From Dendrocalamus latiflorus (lineage: Eukaryota; Streptophyta; Magnoliopsida; Poales; Poaceae), in contig CM029658.1 of the NCBI GenBank assembly GCA_017311315.1, positions 31,411,327 to 31,475,326 on the forward strand: 64,000 nucleotides of DNA. The letters are read 5' to 3'. The position numbers and the translations under genes are program-made. Shown in pieces: positions 21,941 to 34,130 of the stretch (its first letter is position 1; the number at the start of each line of letters is the position of its first letter). The notes under the pieces were generated by a model. That model was not told the DNA's origin and ran no database searches. It was given only the letters and a program-made list of their open reading frames with translations.

Positions 21941-24900
21941 TCAATCACAACCTTTATAAACTAGGTTGAGATTGTTACAAATCATGTTGAACGGTGCCTT
22001 TGGAAGTGCCTTGGTGAAAGCATCGGCTAGTTGATCCTTTGACGAGATGAACTGTACCTTCAAAGCTTTCCGAGCCACTTGTTCTCGAACGAAATGGAAA
22101 TCCACTTCTATGTGTTTTGTACGAGCGTGAAAGACCGGATTTGTAGTTAAGTAAGTAGCTCCGAGATTATCACACCATAACACCGGTGCACAGGTCTGAG
22201 AAATGCCCAATTCCTTCAGCAGAGATTGAACCCGGATCAGTTCTGCAGCCACATTTGCAATCGCCTTGTATTCAGCCTCGGTGCTCGATCTTGACACGGT
22301 TGCCTGTTTCCTGGAGCTCCATGAGATCAGGTTTGATCCCAGAAAGACGGCAAAGCCACTGGTTGAACGCCGATCATCAGAACATCCGGCCCAATCGGCG
22401 TCCGAAAAGGCTTGCAATGCTTCGTTGTCAGATTTCCGAAAAACCAAACCGTGATTCAGTATTCCTTTCACATATCGTAGAATCCGTTTCACTGCCGCCC
22501 AGTGTTTGTCAGTAGGTGATTGAATATACTGACAAACACGGTTCACTGCAAAAGCAAGGTCTGGTCTTGTAATAGTTAGATACTGCAACCCACCAACGAC
22601 ACTTCGGTACTGAAACTGTTCATCCCCCGACAAAGCATTGCCTGATTCTTTGGTCAGCTTTTCAGTAGCTGCCATGGGTGTTGCAATAGGTCTGCAGGTT
22701 TCCATTCTAGCCATTGTCAGGAGATCTTGCGCATACCTCTTCTAGGATAACACAATCCCTTGTTCTTCAGATGCAACTTCAATGCCCAGAAAATAGCTAA
22801 ACTGTCCTAAATCTTTTACTGCAAAGTCCTTGTGAAGTTCATGTATGAGTCTGTCAGTTGCAGCAGATGAGGAGCTTACGATAATAATATCGTCCACATA
22901 AATGAGCATATACATGATGATCTCTGTCTTGTGCAAAATAAACAATGATGCATCTGCTCTGGATGGCAGGAATCCCAGGTTTTGCAACTTCTGAGCCAAC
23001 CGAGAATGCCAGGCGCGTGGTGCCTGTTTTAAACCATAGATTGCCTTGTTCAGTTTGCAGATGTATTCTTGAGGAGCGTCTTGACTTTCATACCCAGGAG
23101 GTTGGCGCATATACACTTCCTCTTGAAGCAACCCATGAAGAAAGGCATTTTGGATGTCAATCTGCCTCATGTTCCACCCTCGCGAAACAGCAAGTGACAA
23201 AATGGTCCTGACAGTAGTTGGCTTAACCACAGGGCTATAAGTGTCCAAGTAATCAACACCATACCTTTGTTTAAACCCCTTGGCCACTAATCGAGCTTTA
23301 TAGCGCTCAATAGAACCATCTGCTCTTCGTTTGATTTTGAACACCCATTTGTTATCAATCAGATTGACCCCTTTCTTTGGAGGAACAATTGTCCAAGTTT
23401 GGTTTTTCAGAAGTGCAGCATACTCAGAGTCCATAGCCTCTTTCCATTCCTTGTACTTGTTTGCCTCTGAAAATGACTTGGGTTCTTCAGGTACTGATGT
23501 AGAAAAATATGCCATTGCAGGTGCTGCATATCTCATCGTTCCATCTGTGTATACCTTTGGCTTCACAATATTGTTTTTAAGCCTGGTCTGCATGGGATGA
23601 GTCGACTGAAGTGCAGTGTTCTGCTGGGTATCCGAAGAAGACTCGGTTGTACTTAGATCCACTTCTGGGCTCTCAGAGACACCTGCATGTTCAGACACAT
23701 CTACAGCAGCATGATCAGGGCTAACATGAGGTCATCCATTGTCAGTAGGTAAATTATCAATTACTGGACTGCTCGGAGGATCACAGGGGGGAATATCAAC
23801 AAAATTTCCTGTTGTCGGATTTATGTCAGTGAGAAAACTTTCAGTGTATTGGACTAAAGGAATAAGAGTTGGATGATGGGCTGTTCGAGTGGTGAGTGTA
23901 GACTGTTCTGGTAGCGTTTGGAAGGGAAATACTCCCTCATCAAAAATGACATCTCTTGAGATGTAAATTCTCCCCGTTTGACGATCAAGGCACTTATATC
24001 CTTTGTGACTAGAGCTGTAGCCGACAAATACACACACCTTTGACCGAAAACTGAGTTTAGCTGAGTTGTAGGCTCTCAGATTGGGACAGCATGCCGAGCC
24101 AAACACTTTTAGGAATTTGTAATCAGGGTTAACACCAAGAAGACGATGCAAAGGATTGTCTCCATGAATCACCCGACTAGGCATTCTGTTGATCAGAAAA
24201 CATGCAGAATTGAAGGCTTCATCCCAGAATCGGATCGGCATGAATGAATGAGCCAAAAGAGATAAACCGGTCTCAACTATATGCCTGTGTTTTCTTTCTA
24301 CCAAACCATTCTGCTGATGTGTATGTGGACTGGAAATTCGGTGTGTTATGCCTACTCGAGAGAAGTATTTGTGTAATCTGTGGTACTCACCACCCCAGTC
24401 TGACTGGATGGCTATAATCTTTTTGTTTAGAAGATGTTCGACATGATTTTGAAACTGAAGGAAAATAGATTCCACATCAGATTTGTTCTTGAGAAAGTAA
24501 ATCCAAACAAACCGGCTATAGTCATAATATCGAAAACCATTAACAGAAATCTTGGCTGGTCCCCAAACATCAGTATGGACCAACTCAAGTGGACTAGATG
24601 ACATATGATTTGAAGCAACAAAAGGTAGCTGGTGAGCCTTTGCTTGTTGACAAGCGTCACAAACTCTAGACTCGTTATTAGAAACTACAGCCAGTTTGTT
24701 TTCATCTAGAATTTGATTGACAATCGAAGGAGCTGGATGTCCCAACTGGCGATGCCAGATTTCAGAGGAAACCTTGGCAGAAAGAAAGGCTTTGCTGGTT
24801 GATTTATTTGGAATGCAGTAGAGGCCTTCTTCACAGGAACCTTTAAGTAGAACGGTCTTCGTGGCTTGATCCTTAACAAAGAAACAGTCAGGATAGAATT

Positions 24901-26158
24901 CCATATATGCATTATTATCAGACACAAGTTTGTGAACGGATAAAAGATGTCTGTTGACTCTAGGAACATGAAGGATATTGTTCAACAGTAATGGACGATG
25001 AGCAGCAGTAATTGATGAATTACCAATATGAGCAATGGACAAACCTGCACCGTTGGCGACTTGCACGCGATCATTGCCGGTGTAGTGTTCTCTGGTTGAC
25101 AGGTGTTCAAGATCATTGGTTATATGATCAGTGGCGCCGGTGTCTGCATACCAATTTGAGTCGACGGTGTAGCTGTTCACCATGGAGGCTACAGCGACAA
25201 CTCTTGCATCACTGGCTACGTAATTCTGATCAAATCGATGATAGCATCGAGAAGCATCATGATTGTCACGATAGCAGATCTGACAAAGTTGCTTCTGTTC
25301 GCCTTGACTCAAATTTCCTGAACCGGTGATGTTCTTAGCGCCACCTCCACGTCCACCAGAAGAGGAAAAGCGTCCACCATTGTTGCTGCGTCCGCGGGCG
25401 CGACCACGATTGTTGCTTCGGCCCTGAACTTTGCTCACCTGGTTGATTTGATGACTGGAGTAATTGTGTTCGAGCCTTAACTCGAAGTTCGGCATATGTG
25501 CATAGACATCATTGATTGTTAGGGCGTCGGTGCGCGTCGTCAGACTGGTGACGAGTGGATCATACTCAGATCCAAGTCCTCGTAGCATGTAGGCGATGAG
25601 TTCATCATCTTCGAGTCGTTTGCCAATTGCAGCAAGTGTATCTGTGATGTTCTTCACCTTGCAAAAATAATCAACCACACTGAGATCTTTCTTCTGGATA
25701 GTGGCAAGTTGCATCCTTAGCTGCATAATCTGAGCGCGAGAGCCAGCGGCAAATGCGCGCTCGATGGCACACCAAACTTCCCGCGCGGTACTGCACCCAA
25801 CAACCTGAGCCAGCACTCCTTCTGTAAGAGAAGATAGGATTGCACTCATCACAAGTTGATCCTGCTGGTACCAAGTATTGTACTCTGGATTGGCAACCGG
25901 TTGTGCAATGCCGTCGGCGCCGCTCTGCGTGATGACGGCCACTGGTCGTGCGATGGTACCGTCAATGTACCCCATGAGTCGCTGACTCCTCAAGTAGGGG
26001 AAGAGTTGTGCAGTCCACAACAGATAGTTGTCACCGGAGAGCTTGACGGTGATCATTTGGTTGAAGGCCGGTATGATTCCAGCTTGAGTTGACGCCATGA
26101 CACTGGAGACGATGGCGCCGGCGCTGCCGCTGTGTTGCGCGCTGCCGGTCGTCGACAT
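21941..26158 (-). pseudogene. Copia Gag-Pol polyprotein, one frame with two stop codons
   Basis: One frame of 1406 codons runs from ATG at 26158. Order: Gag (UBN2-type, SGDNYLLWTAQLFPYLRSQ), a CCHC-like knuckle (CQICYRDNHDASRCYH), aspartic protease (WYADTGATDHITND), integrase zinc finger (HRQLGHPAPSIVNQIL with CDACQQAKAH) and core (QSDWGGEY, QQNGLVERKHRHI). Then come reverse transcriptase (NAFLHGLLQEEVYM, LIYVDDIIIV) and RNase H (DADWAGCSDDRRSTSG, SRSSTEAEYKAI, ADAFTKALP). Two in-frame stops, TGA at 23734-23732 and TAG at 22744-22742, break it. Each fits a single C-to-T change (CGA, CAG), as methylated retrotransposons acquire. Part of the usual integrase motif FSDYSRFVW is shortened near 24530. 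Function is lost unless the stops are bypassed. Confidence 0.92.
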
Positions 26159-26207
26159 GGCGAAAGCGGAAGATATTAGTGGAGATTGGATCTAGGCTCT
26201 GATACCA

Positions 26208-26384
26208 TAAAGGAGAACTCAGATCAATTGATATGGCTCAAAGGCTCAATTCATTGCTGAGGACCTGCCTCACATATATATAGAGCGTTACAATTAGATC
26301 CAGAATTACCGCCACTCCTGATCGTGAATGATTCCCATAATCCTGAGGTTTCGGCTACACCGTTACAACCAACATATTCTAATA
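26208..26384 (-). repeat. 5' LTR of the copia element
   Basis: 177 bp partner of 21757-21933. Transcription would run leftward. The tRNA-Met-type primer site abuts it at 26195-26207. Confidence 0.9.
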
Positions 26385-26521
26385 ATGACCACTGTAGAGC
26401 CGAGTGGTGCGGTGCCCGACCGCATGACTTGGCGGGTACTGTTTAGGGTTAGGGTTTGTACGCACGGCCGGCCGACGATGAAGTAGAAAATGAAGTTTTG
26501 TATTTTTGTTTTGATAAGACT
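26385..26521. other. MULE-1 subterminal DNA between copia and CACTA-3
   Basis: This short island carries another GGTGCGGTGCCCGACCGCAT palindromic motif of the MULE-1 ends. A TTTAGGGTTAGGGTTT stretch resembles a telo-box but is only two units long. Confidence 0.6.
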
Positions 26522-26539
26522 CACTACTAATTTTTGGGC

Positions 26540-27262
26540 CTATTGCAACGGCGCCGAAACGTTGCAATAGGCCCAAAATGGTTGCAATAGCACCTATTGC
26601 AACGGTAACTTTTCGTTGGGAGGCGTGGCAAGAAGTTGCGTGGTCTAAAGTTTGGGCCACGGTATTTCGGTTCGTTGCAATAACGTTTACCTATTGCAAC
26701 GCAATAAAGCATTGCAATACATAGTTTATGCAACAATGTATTGCGTGGCAATAACAACTATTGCCACGCAATTAGGCGTTGCTGTAGATAGCATTTGCAA
26801 CATACCGATTTCGTGGTTATAAGGTAAATTGCAACGAAAACTGGTGGTAGCAATAGACTATATTGCCACACAAAGAATTCGTGGTAATAGATTCAATTGC
26901 CACGTAAAAAATTCGTGGTAATAGATTCAATTGCCACGCAAAGAATTCGTGGTAATAGGACAGAGTGCTATTGCCACGCAAAGAATGTGGTAATAGAACA
27001 TAGTGATATTGCCACGCAAAAAATTCGTGGTAATAGATTCAATTGCCACGCACATACTATGGTTGCAACGGCCTCTATTGCCACGCTTGATATTTTCGTT
27101 GCCATAGCTTCTAATGCCACGCTTGATCTTTTGTTGCTATAGACTCTTTTGGTCCGCTGTTTTTCGTTGCTATAGCATATATTGCCACGCCAAAAGTTGA
27201 AGGGAATAGTGTATATTGCAACGCATTGCTTTAGTAGCAACAAGAATTATTGCAACGCCATT
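26540..27262. repeat. Left subterminal array of CACTA-3
   Basis: Motifs CTATTGCAACG, GTTGCAATAG and ATTGCCACGCAAAGAATTCG alternate. Between 26870 and 27060 a unit of about 33 bp (AATTGCCACGYAAARAATTC plus GTGGTAATAGATTC) is tandemly repeated five times. The right array (31830-32300) carries the same CTATTGCAACG core. Confidence 0.88.
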
Positions 27263-30094
27263 AATGTTTGTCACAACAAGAATCAACTGATGTAGTAAAA
27301 TCATTATATCAAAAATAGAAGTTGCTGCTACACATATCTGAAATGAAACCAACTTTGTTTGTGACAATAATTTGAAGTTGTATTACAAGCATCACTAAAA
27401 TGTCCCTAGCTATCACTGCATTGAAGCTTGGCTTGACCTCGCTGAATAGCTTAAATTGACCTTAGCTTCCCATGGCTCGAGCACTGCACTCAATTTATTC
27501 CTTCCTCCTGAATAAAATCATTCAAAATGGCATATGCATCAGTTGTTCAGCTCATCACGACAGTAACACATTATAAATGGAATAAATTTTCATAACATGA
27601 ATACATATGTTCATTACTGCATCAATGCAACTGTCTAGAGATATAGACATGATTGTCAAAATATGTAGAGCTCAAGAACCACCAGAAAAATGGTACTGCA
27701 CTGCTGTTCGGTTTGGCAAACAACACCAAGGGCCAAAAGAAAGTACAAGAAACTGATAGCTGCAGTAGACCCAAAGCCAGAAATGCATTCGGAAACAATA
27801 AATGCTGATTGGGAAGAGATGCTCAAGAGCAATTCCCAAACAAAAATCTGCTACCTGTACTCTCGGCAAGGAGGTTGATTAAGCATGCATGGCCGAAATG
27901 AGTACTACTGCTGCCGAAAGAAGTAAATGCCAAAAGAAAACATGAGCAAACAAGAATAGAACAGCAAGATACACACATCATTCGGCCAATCAAAATGAGA
28001 CAATAATTGCTGGCCGAGACATGTACTGATAGGACAAATAATCAATTAGCAAGAACTTATACCCATATTTTCAAATGCACATGTAACATGGGGCATATGA
28101 CCAATTCTCTTTTCCCAACCATGGTTGGTTGCTAGCACATTAAATTCATTTTAAAGAAAATGTTAGCTGACCATGAAGAAAAACATTTTAGAGGATCTGT
28201 AATACAATTCCGGTATGTCCTTGTCTTAAACCAATATACCTCGAACGGCAGATCTAGAAGAAATGGTGCATTTTTCAAAGAAAAAGGAAAACTAGCAGCA
28301 GTTAGCTAATTTAATTGTTTGGGACAACAGGAAATTTCTTGACATTCTGCCTATAGTAATCCCACCTGGCTCAAGGCAGGTATTGCAGCATACAGTACGT
28401 GATCAGTAATCACAAAGGCACCATTTGTCCTTTCAGAAATACGTTGCACAAATATTAAAAAATTGCAGTATAAACATGACAGCAATTGTCTAGGAAGAGA
28501 GTAGTATATTTAACTCAGAATCCCAGTACTCCAGAATTCAAACTGGCATAAATAAACCCCCCAATCCATAAACCAGGACATCATAATCTGTATGCACCCG
28601 CACTTCAAATTTGCAGAGAAAAGTACAAACGACTGATAGGATTGATGTACACAACTAATTGTGGAAAATAATGTCTCAACTATGGTGCACCAAGTAAACA
28701 TATAGACTAAAAGAATTATGGTACTGTTTCGATCACACTACAGATATCAAAGATTAGACCAAAACATGCCTCTTATCATTTGACACCATACAACGGACGT
28801 ACAAACAGATCTAAATTTGCATCAACCATAAATTGCGTACTATCTGACTGAGCTCTTGGTAACTCCTTTTATCCATGCTCTCAAGTTTCGAGGGTGTGCA
28901 TTGTAGTAAGGAGGGAGCCACAGATTCTGTAAGAAAATGATACACATCGTCCGATCTTGAACACCCGCAGAGACAGGAGAACTATACCCAGTACCCAGAA
29001 CCAGATAACTCTGAACATTCGACAACGATACCACCAATCTATCTGCCAATTGGAATTGAAAACACTCAGGCAGTCAGGCTAGTTCTATCACTTGATACTG
29101 CCAACAACCCATGAAGTTCCAAAGACGGATTCATGGGCAACTTAGATACTGAACATGGTGTTATCTGAAGTCCTTGAGGCTTTGATTGAGACCATGAGAA
29201 CGAAGATGTACAGAATTAGGAAAAGGATAAGAGAACTCTAATATACAGAAATGGGAAACTGTAACAGAATTGGATCAAGCAAGCCAAGCAATCAAAAGAG
29301 AGTTAATATAGTGAACTCAAGGAGAAAATCAATCCAGATAAGTGCAGTTTACTTTTCATATGCAAAAGTATGTAACTTTCTTTTGTTTCTCCTAACTACC
29401 CTGACAACAGAATATAGTGTTTTCGGCGTCATCTTAATTTCAAACACAATGCAATCGATTACTAGTGGATGGTGTGCAAAAATAAATAAATTACATATGT
29501 GTGTACCATAACCATTCTCTTTCGGATGTTAAACATCACATTGATAGTTTCTCCTATTTTCTTAAGATTAATTTAATATATGAACTTAACAGTGAGCTGC
29601 TGTTGTACTAAAAAAAAGAAATGTAGTAAACAAACCCCTTTACTCGCATTAGCCCTGTCTGTAGCTAGCATAAAGTGTTTCCTTGAAATGTGTGTAGAAA
29701 GGGATAAGGAATCCCTATGGATGACATGATAAACTAGGAGATAAGCATGCAGATAAAGCAAAATAAATGGTTGTGGCTATAATCAGACTTGGGTTGTATG
29801 CAAAAGTATGTCGCTGGGATCTGCAGTTCTCCACTGCAAAATGATGTGAAGTGCACTAACAAGAGACATTCTCCACAGAATTTTGTCATTCAAAGCATAC
29901 CATACAACAGTGAAAAACTCGCACTAATTAACAATTTGCAATGTTGTAGTAGAAAGGCATTACAGCTATAAAAAAATCCCTCTGCAATGCATACCTGTTG
30001 ACTCCTTATGCGTGCACGTTTAGTAGCAACAGCAGCCTTTAGTGTTTTTGTAGTAATATAATTCACTGACGCATTCCTGTCTTTGTTTTTGTAG
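27263..30094. other. Interior of CACTA-3 with no recognised gene
   Basis: About 2.8 kb of moderately AT-rich sequence without convincing coding frames. It looks like intron or UTR sequence of a captured gene. A pyrimidine-rich acceptor (TTTGTTTTTGTAG) at its right edge leads into the exon at 30095. Confidence 0.4.
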
Positions 30095-30633
30095 ATGGCA
30101 AGTTCACACCTCCAACATCGCGATGCATCCCATTAGTAGTCTGGTCAGTTTTTAACATGCTCAGTGAAGCGAAGAAAGAGGTCATTCGGCAAATGGGTTT
30201 TGGAGGACTTCTCGAGGTGCCTATCATAACAAATTATCGTGAATTTAATTTGTGGCTTTTATCGCAAATTGATTGTGTAGCTCAGGCTATTAGAGTAAGC
30301 AACGGCAACCTGCTGCGCTTCTCGGAAAAAGATGTGAACAAGGTACTTGGGATACCCTATTATGGAAGAGATTTTGTGGAACCAGAAGGTATAGAGTTAA
30401 TATATGCAAAAGAATTTATCTGCAAGTTGTTAAAAGTACCAGATGTAAAGCATATCAACAGAAAATTCCTGTATGGAATATTTCAAAAAGAACATGCAAA
30501 TCTAATGTCTGAGGAAGACATAAAAGTATTCAAAGTTGCATTTGTAATCCACGTCGTTACTAAGTTCTTGGCACCGCAGTCTATGCATGATAATGTGTGC
30601 GCAAGATATTTCAGATGTAATGTCACTATTTGA
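30095..30633 (+). pseudogene. Exon of a grass transposon-associated gene carried by CACTA-3
   Basis: From the acceptor at 30094 an open frame reads FTPPTSRCIPLVVWSVFNML and on through EVIRQMGFGGLLEVPIITN, WLLSQIDCVAQAI, SEKDVNKVLGIPYYG and FKVAFVIHVVTKFLAPQSMHD. In my recollection this matches the N-terminal conserved block of grass transposon proteins that often continue into an Ulp1 protease domain. No such domain follows here. The frame ends at a stop at 30631-30633 with no usable donor. It is a captured exon, not a complete gene. The family label is moderately sure. Confidence 0.5.
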
Positions 30634-31690
30634 CAAAGAAGTGCAAAGTAGCATGCAAACCTGACGAATTTGAGACTCCAGCGAAACGATCCGAAGAGAG
30701 AGAAAAATGCCGCCGCCCACAGCATCCGAACACAAAAAGGAAAATCACGGCAGCCTGCTTGCTTCAATCAATAGTCTCGGCAAAAACTATAAGCACATGC
30801 ATGCCCACGAGAGATAAATATCCATCAGCACTTAGCCATCATGCATGCAAGCCAAACACTCCCATCTCAATCAACTTGATTTTCTTCCCTCAAAAGCTGC
30901 ACTTGACAGCTAAGAAATATCTTGTCGCTAGAAGTCTCGGCCACCAAAAACCATACATGTAGGGTATTTTTTTGGATCAAACGCGACACACGACGCTGCC
31001 GCTTTTTTTTTCTCAATCAACTGTTTGCTCGATCACGGCTTATTAATAGCCGCCGCTCTTTCTATTTATCTAGTCGTCCTTCAATCTTTAACCTACTTCA
31101 ATACAAACTCTCAGTCATAATACAACTCATCCTGGGCCTTTTCGCCTCAACCAGGCTTTTTAGCCCACTACTTTTCAAGAGACCGAAAATCCTACATAAC
31201 ATGGGTTTTTTTAATTATTTTTATGCTTCCGATTTTTCAGCCTTCCACGTGTCGAAGCCTCCAGGACCGCACCTCCTGTATCTTCTCCAGGCATCATCTC
31301 CATGCGCATTGTTCTCTAGCCTGAACATCCCGCATGACATCCTTGACTGATAGAACCTCAGTTCCTCCATGAACTTAGTCCCGAAACCTCAGTTCCACCC
31401 GAACCTAGTTTCAGTCCCGTCATCGACCATGTTCCGCCTCAAGTAACACCTGCACATGAATAAATAAACAACCACGTACGAGCACAAGTCCACGACTTGA
31501 CTCAAGTCAATCCGCACAATACCTCACACGAGCGTATCATGCAACCTATCATATCACCATGCTATCACAACCATATAAAGAAGCAACACACCATAAATAA
31601 TACAGTAATACCATAACCAACGTTGTCAATTATTCATCATCTAGAATAACCTAGACCATGCCATATGGTCTAACACGTATAATCACAACT

Positions 31691-31765
31691 GTGGTCGTGT
31701 CCTAGTGGTATGAGCGTTGGCTGCCAATCAAGAGGTCCCTAGTTCGATTCCTAGGTGGCTTCCCA
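31691..31765 (+). other. tRNA-derived sequence (tRNA pseudogene or SINE head)
   Basis: TCCTAGTGGTATGAGCG resembles a tRNA D-arm/A box, and CCTAGTTCGATTCCTAGG resembles a T-arm/B box at tRNA-like spacing. The T-loop is one base too long, and no clean acceptor stem closes. It is therefore a pol III-type relic rather than a working tRNA. It lies inside CACTA-3, near its right array. Confidence 0.5.
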
Positions 31766-31829
31766 TTTTTTCAATTTTCATAATTTTTTTGCTGCATGAC
31801 TGGATAGCTAAACAAAAGCCCACGAAACA

Positions 31830-32300
31830 AAAGAGTTGCAATAGAATACCATATTGCAACGAAACACACTACTCTATAGCAACAAAATTTACATGTGGCA
31901 ATATAAATATGTTATTACATCGATTTATTTTTTCGTTGCAATACGCACCTACCTACTGCAACGCCGCTGAAGATTATCCCAACGAAAAAACATCGTGCCA
32001 ATAGTATCACCCAATAGCAACGAAATTAAATATGGTTGCAATAGGAGCAAATAATTGCAACGAAAGTCAACACTAACGCAACCAAAGAGTGCCGTGGCAA
32101 TATATCCAACCTATTGCAACACTTGTTCAAAATGGTTGCGACAACACCTACCTATTGCAACGACAGTCACGAATATCGCAATGCAATATAATAGTGGCAA
32201 TAAAGTCCACCTATTGCCACCGTTTTGGAAAAACGTTGCAATAAGTCCTACCTATTACAACCAAATTGGTGGCGTTGCAATTTCTTTCGTGGCATTAGGC
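31830..32300. repeat. Right subterminal array of CACTA-3
   Basis: About fifteen GTTGCAATA, CTATTGCAACG and related motifs in both orientations lead to the right terminus at 32316. The density is lower than in the left array. Confidence 0.85.
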
Positions 32301-32520
32301 CGAAAATCTAGTAGTGACTGTATTTAGTTGCGCAAAATTTTTTATAATTATAAATATTACGTATATTTATATGTAATTTAGTTTATTTGGAGTCTGCAGC
32401 AAATTTATAATATAGAAGAGGAGATGCAAAAAATTATTAAATATAATTTGAAAATTTGTTATGCATTGCAGATGATACATTTAGGAAATATTTTTGTAGA
32501 TTGTCACCTATATGCATTTG

Positions 32521-32837
32521 TTATGCGGCAGGGATGCACACGACCTCCATGTAGTTGGCCCATGAAGCGTTACTCGTCACCTTTGTAAGTTGCCACACTA
32601 TCTCCCCTGCAGCACCTACCACTGCGGCATACACTGCCTCGATCCGTAATTTGTTCCTTGCAGTGTCCCGATCGAATGCGGAACGCACGCATCTCCGTAG
32701 CTCAGACAGGCTCATGGTGCTCAGATTAGGTGCCCGGATCACGGTCCGGTCACAATTAGACAGGTCCGCCCGTACGGCCCGTCGTGTACGAGACCACTTC
32801 CATAGAACACGAACAAGTCTTGGATGTCACCCATGGC
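32521..32837 (-). pseudogene. N-terminal fragment of a MULE (MURA-type) transposase
   Basis: On the minus strand an ATG at about 32835 opens MGDIQDLFVFYGSGLVHDGP. After a one-base frame change near 32770 the frame continues TVIRAPNLSTMSLSELRRCV, then ARNKLRIEAV and GEIVWQLTKVTSNASWANYM. A similar block (QDLLVFYG, then TIETITCTNGMWELVKVNES) occurs at 39017-39420 ahead of a recognisable MULE catalytic domain. This supports the assignment. It lies inside MULE-1 near the right end, facing inward. The catalytic part is absent. Confidence 0.65.
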
Positions 32838-32839
32838 GT

Positions 32840-34130
32840 ACCTAACATAAGTCCATAGTGAACCCTATTAATATATATAACATGCAACAAGTGTACCATC
32901 ATACAGCAGGTACCGCCTAGCAGATACAAGCATAATATTTTCATCTCAATTTCATTGTTCTACCTATTCCATACAAATATGAATGGTACTTTTTTATTTG
33001 TAAATCTAATTTTAAATTGATTTATGGAGTGCCCTAACAAATTCCTATATTAATAAATTAGTACTGCAATGTACTTATTTTTCCCAATTCTCTAATTTAC
33101 GCATCTTACTTGCTAATTTCTGTGATAAATAAATTACAATTTCTCCAAAATTCTCTCCTAATTAGTATTATTATTGTTTTACTTAATTCACCAATCCAAC
33201 TACTCATTTTTCATCATTTTGAACTTATGAATTCTTATGTAAATGAAATAAATACATTTTTTTCCTAATCTTTCATTTACAGAAGCAAGCTCTCACAAAC
33301 ATGCACAGCAAGATCTAATATGTATGCCATACTGTTACTCAGTTCAGTGATTTTGGCTACAAGGATGAGCAAACATGAATACAAAAAGTTGTTACATATA
33401 AGGATAGAATGCAATAAGTACAATGGGGGACTAGGGAAATTTCTAGGAGCATCAGAGACATGAGACATTAACATTTTCCTCCTTCGGTTACAAGACTACA
33501 ATTCACAACTTCACGCTCCACAGCACTGAGTAAATTGAGGAAAAATATGCCACTTCAAATGCTTCTATCCTGTAATTAGTACATGTATTTAATGAATAAA
33601 TCTGAACACAAAGTTTTACAAAACAAAAACATTACTGTTCCCAATAGCAGTACAAAAATTCTTCACATAAAATATAAAATACAACACACTACAACTACAA
33701 ACATTTTATCAAAAAATACAATACACTACCACTACAAACAACTACAAACATTTTACATTACAGTTTGCAACAGCACTACAAAATTTCTTCACATAAAATA
33801 TAAAATATAATACACTACAACTACAAACATTTTATCAAAAAATGACATGCAGCAACTCCATAAAGAACGTTTACGCTAATTACATACTAATCAGTACGAT
33901 AAGATTATAGGCACATGCAGATGATATTTACCTTTTCTTGAAGCTCACGACACGATCTACAACTTTCACTCTTGCCAAAACTTCTGATTCCAAACAAAAA
34001 TAACTCAAAATCTTGTGCTCGTGCTTCTTTCTTCCTTCACTTCCCTCCCTCTCTTGCTTTGCTATTTTGCTGCTCTGGCTAAGAAGCTCTATCGTGCAAA
34101 CCCTAAAATGTAGCTGCTTGAACCGTTTTA
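32840..34130. other. MULE-1 right interior, AT-rich
   Basis: No gene is seen. The stretch contains a direct repeat (33650-33850) and otherwise AT-rich sequence. Confidence 0.5.
33650..33850. repeat. Direct repeats of CACTACAACTACAAACATTT
   Basis: A block containing TTCTTCACATAAAATATAAA and then CACTACAACTACAAACATTT, ATCAAAAAAT occurs at about 33658-33718 and again at about 33784-33842. Partial copies lie between. It is a local duplication of about 126 bp period. Confidence 0.7.

Larger units (their letters stand above)
21757..26384 (-). mobile_element. Ty1/copia retrotransposon, nearly complete
   Basis: Two 177 bp direct repeats (21757-21933 and 26208-26384) flank one minus-strand pol reading frame. 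The repeats differ at three positions, about 98% identical, so the insertion is recent. Next to the right (5') LTR is GGCTCTGATACCA, the complement of a primer site for initiator tRNA-Met. Next to the left (3') LTR is a purine tract (GATTGAGGGGGA on the minus strand). The LTR ends are not the usual TG...CA, and no 5 bp target duplication is obvious. Internal sequence lies in MULE-1 left subterminal DNA. Confidence 0.93.
26522..32316. mobile_element. CACTA-3, 5.8 kb CACTA transposon with TATTGCAACG arrays
   Basis: The left end is CACTACTAATTTTTGGGCC and the right end is the reverse complement of CACTACTAGATTTTCGGCC. The 3 bp target duplication ACT is at 26519-26521 and 32317-32319. Both subterminal regions are arrays of CTATTGCAACG or TTGCCACG motifs in both orientations, unlike those of CACTA-1 and CACTA-2. 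No transposase is present. The interior holds intron-like DNA and one gene exon, so it is a non-autonomous carrier. Confidence 0.9.

Noticed and set aside
26445..26462. Telomere-like TTTAGGG repeat
   Set aside because: Only two units (TTTAGGGTTAGGGTTT); too short for an interstitial telomere tract.
31691..31765. Functional tRNA gene
   Set aside because: The T-loop has an extra base and no acceptor stem closes, so it is listed only as tRNA-derived.
32521..32837. Integrated plant virus sequence
   Set aside because: No viral domain was seen anywhere; this fragment matches MULE N-terminal sequence.
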